From contig JAKAJA010000097.1 of assembly GCA_021814085.1 (NCBI GenBank), positions 1 through 6,930 on the forward strand: DNA of 6,930 nucleotides, read 5' to 3'. The notes below the pieces were generated by a model. It searched no databases. It worked only from the letters and a program-made list of their open reading frames with translations, and was not told where the DNA came from. Positions 4,333 to 6,930 of the stretch are shown here, piece after piece (within the stretch, counting starts at the first letter, position 1; each line of letters opens with the position of its first letter). A program made the translations under genes and the position numbers. The stretch is from Acidobacteriota bacterium. GTDB taxonomy: Bacteria; Acidobacteriota; UBA4820; DSQY01.

Positions 4333-5228
4333 CGGTAGAACAGACCGCGCTCACAGACCTCCGGTTCCAAACTTTGGCTCGTCATCTTGGGTGTAGCCGC
4401 GATGCTGCGCTTGGGATCATGCTATGGGTTTGGAACCAGTGTCAGGAGCTTGGGAGGCATAGTCTCACACGGGAGGAAATCAACGACATTCGCCCCGACC
4501 GCAAGCACCTGGCCGATGCGCTTCTAGCTTCCAGTCTAGCAACGGTACAAGAGGACGGAAGTCTTTATATAAGAGGCACTAAGGGCAGGATAGAGTGGTT
4601 GCGGGAACGTAGGGAAACGGGGCGCAAGTTCGGCCATCTTGGTGCCTCGTTTGGGGTGGAAGGAGGGCGGCCTCCAAAACCCCCAAACGAGGGTTATGAA
4701 GAAACCCCCAAAAGGGGGTTAGGAAAAACCCCCCCTGGGGGGTTACACGAAAACCCCCCTCCTGCTCCTGCTCCTGCTCCTGCTCTTGATCTTGCAAGTA
4801 TGGATGATCTAGCAGAGGGAGATAATCCCCCCCCTACCCCCCCCTTACGGGGGGGAGTGAATGTGTCGGGAAAACTTCCCTACTCCCAACCGTTTCTTAC
4901 CTTCTGGAACGCCTACCCGCGAAAGATCGGCAAAGGGGCGGCATGGAGGGCCTGGCAGCAAAGCAAGGCTATCCTCCCCCCGATGGATGCCCTCCTAACC
5001 GCAGTGCAGGCCCAAGCAGCTTCGGAGCAGTGGCAGAAAGACGGCGGCCAGTACATCCCTCACCCGGCCACATGGCTACGCCAGCGCCGCTGGGAGGACG
5101 AGGCCCCGCCTCCAGCGATACCGAAGGCGCAACAGGCCGGCGGGACGCCTGAAATGATCGAGCGCCTGGCCGCCCTAGAAAGGGCCGCGCTAATTGAGTT
5201 GGATACGGATAAACATGAGAAGTGGTAA
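4320..5228 (+). CDS. Phage replication initiator (lambda O-like two-domain organisation)
   Basis: This encodes 302 residues. ATG 4320 is chosen because GGGGAGG lies 4 bases upstream; the in-frame ATG at 4269 sits within the hairpin and lacks a site. Residues 1-105 form a helical N-terminal domain (FQTLARHLGCSRDAALGIMLWVWNQCQE ... LADALLASSLATVQEDGSLYIRG ... IEWLRERRETGRKFG) typical of phage initiators that bind origin DNA through a winged helix. Residues about 115-185 are a low-complexity linker (KPPNEGYEETPKRGLGKTPP, PAPAPAPAL, NPPPTPPLRGG). The C-terminal domain (190-262) has the common phage motif FLTFWNAYPRKIGKGAAWRAW ... GGQYIPHPATWLRQRRWEDE, expected to contact the helicase or loader. 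Neighbouring genes (methyltransferase, DnaC-like loader) support the call. The linker DNA may itself be the origin. Confidence 0.85.
   Translation: MARITVEQTALTDLRFQTLARHLGCSRDAALGIMLWVWNQCQELGRHSLTREEINDIRPDRKHLADALLASSLATVQEDGSLYIRGTKGRIEWLRERRETGRKFGHLGASFGVEGGRPPKPPNEGYEETPKRGLGKTPPGGLHENPPPAPAPAPALDLASMDDLAEGDNPPPTPPLRGGVNVSGKLPYSQPFLTFWNAYPRKIGKGAAWRAWQQSKAILPPMDALLTAVQAQAASEQWQKDGGQYIPHPATWLRQRRWEDEAPPPAIPKAQQAGGTPEMIERLAALERAALIELDTDKHEKW
4645..4692. repeat. Large inverted repeat with nested stem inside the initiator gene
   Basis: CCTCGTTTGGGG (4645-4656) and CCCCAAACGAGG (4681-4692) are perfect 12-bp inverted copies. Nested between them, GGAGG (4662-4666) and CCTCC (4671-4675) pair around a GCGG loop. 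The structure is thus an outer 12-bp stem, a 5 x 5 internal loop and an inner 5-bp stem. The right arm forms part of the first iteron-like unit, so the left arm acts as an inverted extra unit. Confidence 0.75.
4677..4764 (+). repeat. Four iteron-like repeats of about 25 bp (candidate origin)
   Basis: The units begin with AAACCCCC at 4677, 4702, 4726 and 4751, a period of 25, 24 and 25 bases. The first three continue into a G-run and TTA: AAACCCCC-AAACGA-GGGTTA, AAACCCCC-AAAA-GGGGGTTA and AAACCCCCCC-T-GGGGGGTTA. The fourth is a half unit running into the CTCCTG array. Each full unit is itself a palindrome (AACCCCC/GGGGGTT). Because the period is not a multiple of 3 throughout, the encoded peptide is not a clean repeat, so the DNA may be what is conserved. 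Position within the linker of an initiator gene parallels the four iterons in lambda gene O. Confidence 0.7.
4759..4794 (+). repeat. CTCCTG hexamer array in the initiator linker
   Basis: There are six tandem hexamers: four perfect CTCCTG (4759-4782), then CTCTTG and ATCTTG. The strand is pyrimidine-rich and encodes alternating Pro-Ala (PAPAPAPAL), a stiff extended linker. It directly follows the iteron-like units. Such an array is prone to slippage in 6-bp steps, which would keep the frame. The bases after it (4789-4826) are about 60% A+T by hand count, unusually AT-rich for this part of the window. Confidence 0.75.
4827..4857. repeat. GC-rich palindromic repeat, copy 2 (in the initiator gene)
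   Basis: The stretch is C8-TA-C8-TTACG-G6-AG; its reverse complement has the same layout as the repeat at 456-484. Here it encodes NPPPTPPLRGGV in the linker, between the Pro-Ala section and the C-terminal domain, so an in-frame insertion would have been tolerated. Confidence 0.65.
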
Positions 5229-6199
5229 TGTGCAAACGCCGAGAAATTAGAGTCGGGTCGCTATTCACTGGCATAGGAGGGCTTGACCTTGGGCTCGAAC
5301 GAGCAGGAATGCGCATTGCGTGGCAAAGCGAGATTGACCCATACTGCTGTGCAGTCTTGCGAAAGCACTGGCCGCACGTGCCAAACCTCGGAGACATCCG
5401 GGGTGTCCGCGCAACGTCAGCCCCGCCAGTGGACCTTATTTGCGGGGGCTTCCCTTGCCAGCCTTTCAGTTTTGCCGGGAAGCGCAGAGGCCACGAAGAT
5501 GACCGTTACCTCTGGCCTGAAATGCTCCGAGTTATTGAGGAGTTCAGGCCCCGCTGGGTGTTGGGTGAGAATGTGCCTGGGATTATCAATTTGGCGCTCG
5601 ACCAGGTGCTTTCTGACCTGGAAGCCCTTGGTTACGAAACAGCGGCGCTTGTTATTCCGGCTTGTGCCCTCGACGCCCCACACAGGCGAGACAGGGTCTG
5701 GATTCTGGCGTACGCCGAGCGCATCAGACGGGGAGGGGGGTGTGATGGAGATGCGAGAGGGAGCAGCCGGGCGGTACAAGCTGCGGGATCAAGTCCAGGT
5801 TATGAACTCAAGGATGTGGCCGTCTCCGACAGCGCGGGATGGGATTCGTGGAAACAAACCCCCGCGACCATGGGACACGGGAGTCCCTCTGCCCCAGAAG
5901 GTGGCGATGTTTCCGACGCCCAGCGCATCGGAGGGGATGGGTGGAACGGCAATCTGCCAGCAACAGGCTGGGAGCCTGAATCCGGAATGGGTCGAATGGT
6001 TGATGGGCTTTCCGCCCGGCTGGACAGAACTCCAGGATTTTGGCCCCCAGAACCGGAAGGCGTCCCGCGTGTCGCACAAGGGATCGCAAACCGGGTAGAT
6101 AGGCTCAAGGCGCTAGGAAATGCTGTGGTTCCACAGGTGGCAGAGGCTATTGGCAGGATGATTCTGGAGGTTGACGCAATACACAAAAGCGGGAGCTAG
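5228..6199 (+). CDS. DNA (cytosine-5) methyltransferase
   Basis: This encodes 323 residues. The start is taken as ATG 5228, overlapping the initiator stop as TAATG; a GTG at 5222 would add two residues. C5-methyltransferase motifs are present in order: I, FTGIGGLDLGLERAG (13-27); IV with the catalytic cysteine, GGFPCQPFS (C77); VI, ENVPG (114-118); VIII, HRRDRVWILA (152-161); and X, RLKALGNAVVPQVAEAIG (292-309). The segment 162-290 is the target-recognition region (VSDSAGW, DVSDAQRIGG, ESGMGRMVDGLSARLD, IANRVDR), matching one known type of phage methyltransferase. The enzyme would methylate cytosine at carbon 5 in a short duplex site; the site cannot be read from sequence. No restriction endonuclease is nearby, so it is probably an orphan that protects phage DNA or modulates it. 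The recognition region is also open in the +1 frame. Confidence 0.93.
   Translation: MCKRREIRVGSLFTGIGGLDLGLERAGMRIAWQSEIDPYCCAVLRKHWPHVPNLGDIRGVRATSAPPVDLICGGFPCQPFSFAGKRRGHEDDRYLWPEMLRVIEEFRPRWVLGENVPGIINLALDQVLSDLEALGYETAALVIPACALDAPHRRDRVWILAYAERIRRGGGCDGDARGSSRAVQAAGSSPGYELKDVAVSDSAGWDSWKQTPATMGHGSPSAPEGGDVSDAQRIGGDGWNGNLPATGWEPESGMGRMVDGLSARLDRTPGFWPPEPEGVPRVAQGIANRVDRLKALGNAVVPQVAEAIGRMILEVDAIHKSGS
5745..6098 (+). CDS. Candidate overprinted gene inside the methyltransferase (+1 frame)
   Basis: ATG 5745, preceded by GGGGAGGGGGG (5730-5740; GGAGG 8 bases upstream), opens a 117-residue frame ending with TAG 6096-6098. It lies wholly inside the methyltransferase gene in the +1 frame; that frame is in fact open from 5283. 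The peptide contains GRYKLRDQVQV, MWPSPTARDG, PLPQKVAMFPTPSASEGMGG and SLNPEWVEWLMGFPPGWTEL. From memory these are strongly reminiscent of the C-terminal region of other phage cytosine methyltransferases and of short separate phage proteins. That recognition, plus the good ribosome binding site, makes it more than an ordinary shadow frame. It may be a real second product, or the relic of an ancestral frame switch. Expression is unproven. Confidence 0.4.
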   Translation: MEMREGAAGRYKLRDQVQVMNSRMWPSPTARDGIRGNKPPRPWDTGVPLPQKVAMFPTPSASEGMGGTAICQQQAGSLNPEWVEWLMGFPPGWTELQDFGPQNRKASRVSHKGSQTG

Positions 6200-6227
6200 T
6201 GGCTAACCGGAAAGGAGGGCAGTTCCG

Positions 6228-6791
6228 ATGATGATCCACGACATACCTACACGATTCCAGGCGGCAAGTCTCGATACCCTGGACGCACAAGTGCGCCAGA
6301 AGGTCGAGGAATGGCTGGATGCTGGCGAGGTCCTTCTGATCACAGGGCCCACCGGCGTCGGGAAAAGCTGGACCGCCGCCGCTGCCGCGAAAGCATGGCA
6401 GCAGAAAATGAGGGCCATTGCCGAACGGCGAGCGGAAGAACGCGGCTATATGCCTGACCCGAAGGACAAGGTCCTTTGGTCGAGCGTGCCCACTCTGGCA
6501 GGGATCATCCGGGACATGGAGCATGGGGAATCGGTCATAGCCCACTGCCGGGAAGCCCATCTCCTGGTCCTCGATGACCTCGGGAGCGAGAAGGCCTCCG
6601 AATACCTTGTGGAGCGGTTCTACTCCGTGATCGACCATCGCTACGCCTGGATCCGTCCCTACATCGTGAGCACGAACCTCTCTCTCGCGACCCTAGCGCA
6701 AATGTGGCCCCGCATGGCGTCAAGGCTTGGATCGGGAGTCATCCTGTCGTTGTCCGGCTCAGATCGCCGGCTGAAAGGAGGTGCAAAATGA
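6228..6791 (+). CDS. DnaC/IstB-type AAA+ ATPase, helicase loader
   Basis: This encodes 187 residues from ATG 6228, with AAAGGAGG 9 bases upstream; a second ATG follows at once. AAA+ features in order: Walker A GPTGVGKS (40-47), Walker B HLLVLDDLG (111-119), a sensor-1-like segment YIVSTNLS (145-152), and a putative arginine finger region WPRMASRLGSG (160-170). This matches the DnaC/DnaI/IstB group that loads the replicative helicase onto origin DNA. At 187 residues it is shorter than E. coli DnaC (245). Only about 35 residues precede the Walker A motif, so the usual N-terminal helicase-binding domain is small or missing. Given the upstream initiator, the inferred role is the phage's lambda P/DnaC equivalent. 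IstB-like transposition helpers share the fold, but no transposase is present. The stop overlaps the next start as ATGA. Confidence 0.88.
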   Translation: MMIHDIPTRFQAASLDTLDAQVRQKVEEWLDAGEVLLITGPTGVGKSWTAAAAAKAWQQKMRAIAERRAEERGYMPDPKDKVLWSSVPTLAGIIRDMEHGESVIAHCREAHLLVLDDLGSEKASEYLVERFYSVIDHRYAWIRPYIVSTNLSLATLAQMWPRMASRLGSGVILSLSGSDRRLKGGAK

Positions 6792-6930
6792 GCGTGTCAA
6801 GCTGGGTCGAGGAGTTTGCACGAGGCGTATCTACTTCCAAGGTGAGCAGGTACGTCGCGTTGAAGCGCGAGTGGCTATTCTTTTGCGGGCTCTTACCCGA
6901 TTCGCTTGAGAAACACGAGGTGCGGCTCAC
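6788..6930 (+). CDS. N-terminal part of an unidentified gene (runs off the window)
   Basis: ATG 6788 overlaps the loader's stop as ATGA and is preceded by AAAGGAGGTG (6774-6783). The frame is open to the window end (47 codons). The visible peptide begins MSVSSWVEEFARGVSTSKVS and continues RYVALKREWLFFCGLLPDSLEKHEVRL. It looks helical and moderately basic at first. Downstream of a helicase loader one might expect a helicase, a resolvase or another small early protein, but nothing visible supports a choice. Confidence 0.7.
   Translation, partial: MSVSSWVEEFARGVSTSKVSRYVALKREWLFFCGLLPDSLEKHEVRL

Noticed and set aside
4677..4764. CRISPR-like array
   Set aside because: The period is only 24-25 bases with almost no spacer, the units are imperfect and lie inside a coding linker, and no cas gene is near.
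6228..6791. IstB helper of an IS21-type insertion sequence
   Set aside because: The ATPase fold is shared, but there is no istA transposase or terminal inverted repeat, and the gene is coupled within a replication operon, so helicase loader fits better.

Overview
The window looks like the early replication/recombination module of a temperate tailed phage or prophage in a GC-rich bacterium. All supported genes read on the + strand and are packed head to tail. Most junctions are ATGA, GTGA or TAATG stop/start overlaps, and ribosome binding sites are often near-perfect AAGGAGGTG. No tRNA, rRNA, CRISPR array, insertion sequence or convincing terminator or promoter was seen, so this is probably the interior of one long operon. 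The strong Shine-Dalgarno sites, high GC and GC-rich palindromic repeats encoding NPPPTPPLRGG-like peptides would suit a deltaproteobacterial or Nitrospirota-like host. That host guess is weak inference.

Layout. Positions 1-810 hold the tail of an unidentified gene, a small helical protein, a ribbon-helix-helix DNA-binding protein and a double zinc-ribbon protein. Positions 807-3297 form the recombination block: an ERF-family single-strand annealing protein, a short unknown protein, a coiled-coil phage protein, another phage hypothetical, and a small PD-(D/E)XK-type nuclease. Positions 3297-3800 hold two small accessory genes in DNA that is visibly poorer in GC (about 48% by hand count over 3541-3840, against about 68% over 3001-3060). 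A winged-helix-like protein and two tiny coupled ORFs follow (3818-4332). Positions 4320-6791 form the replication block: a two-domain replication initiator, a C5-cytosine methyltransferase, and a DnaC/IstB-type helicase loader. The last gene (6788 onward) runs off the window.

How the genes fit together. The initiator plus ATPase loader correspond in role to lambda O and P and would recruit a DnaB-type helicase, which is not in the window. The ERF protein and nuclease would handle recombination of phage ends or forks. The methyltransferase may protect the phage DNA.

Four observations stand out. (1) The DNA of the initiator's linker carries four iteron-like repeats of about 25 bp, flanked by a large inverted repeat, a hexamer array and a palindromic repeat. 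This resembles the lambda origin, which lies inside gene O. (2) The methyltransferase's target-recognition region is open in two frames, and both frames read like phage methyltransferase sequence. The second frame has its own start and strong ribosome binding site (5745-6098). (3) The ERF protein ends in a zinc ribbon plus DNDIPF, a near copy of the SSB C-terminal tip. (4) Two neighbouring small genes share a perfect 23-bp ribosome-binding-site/start cassette.
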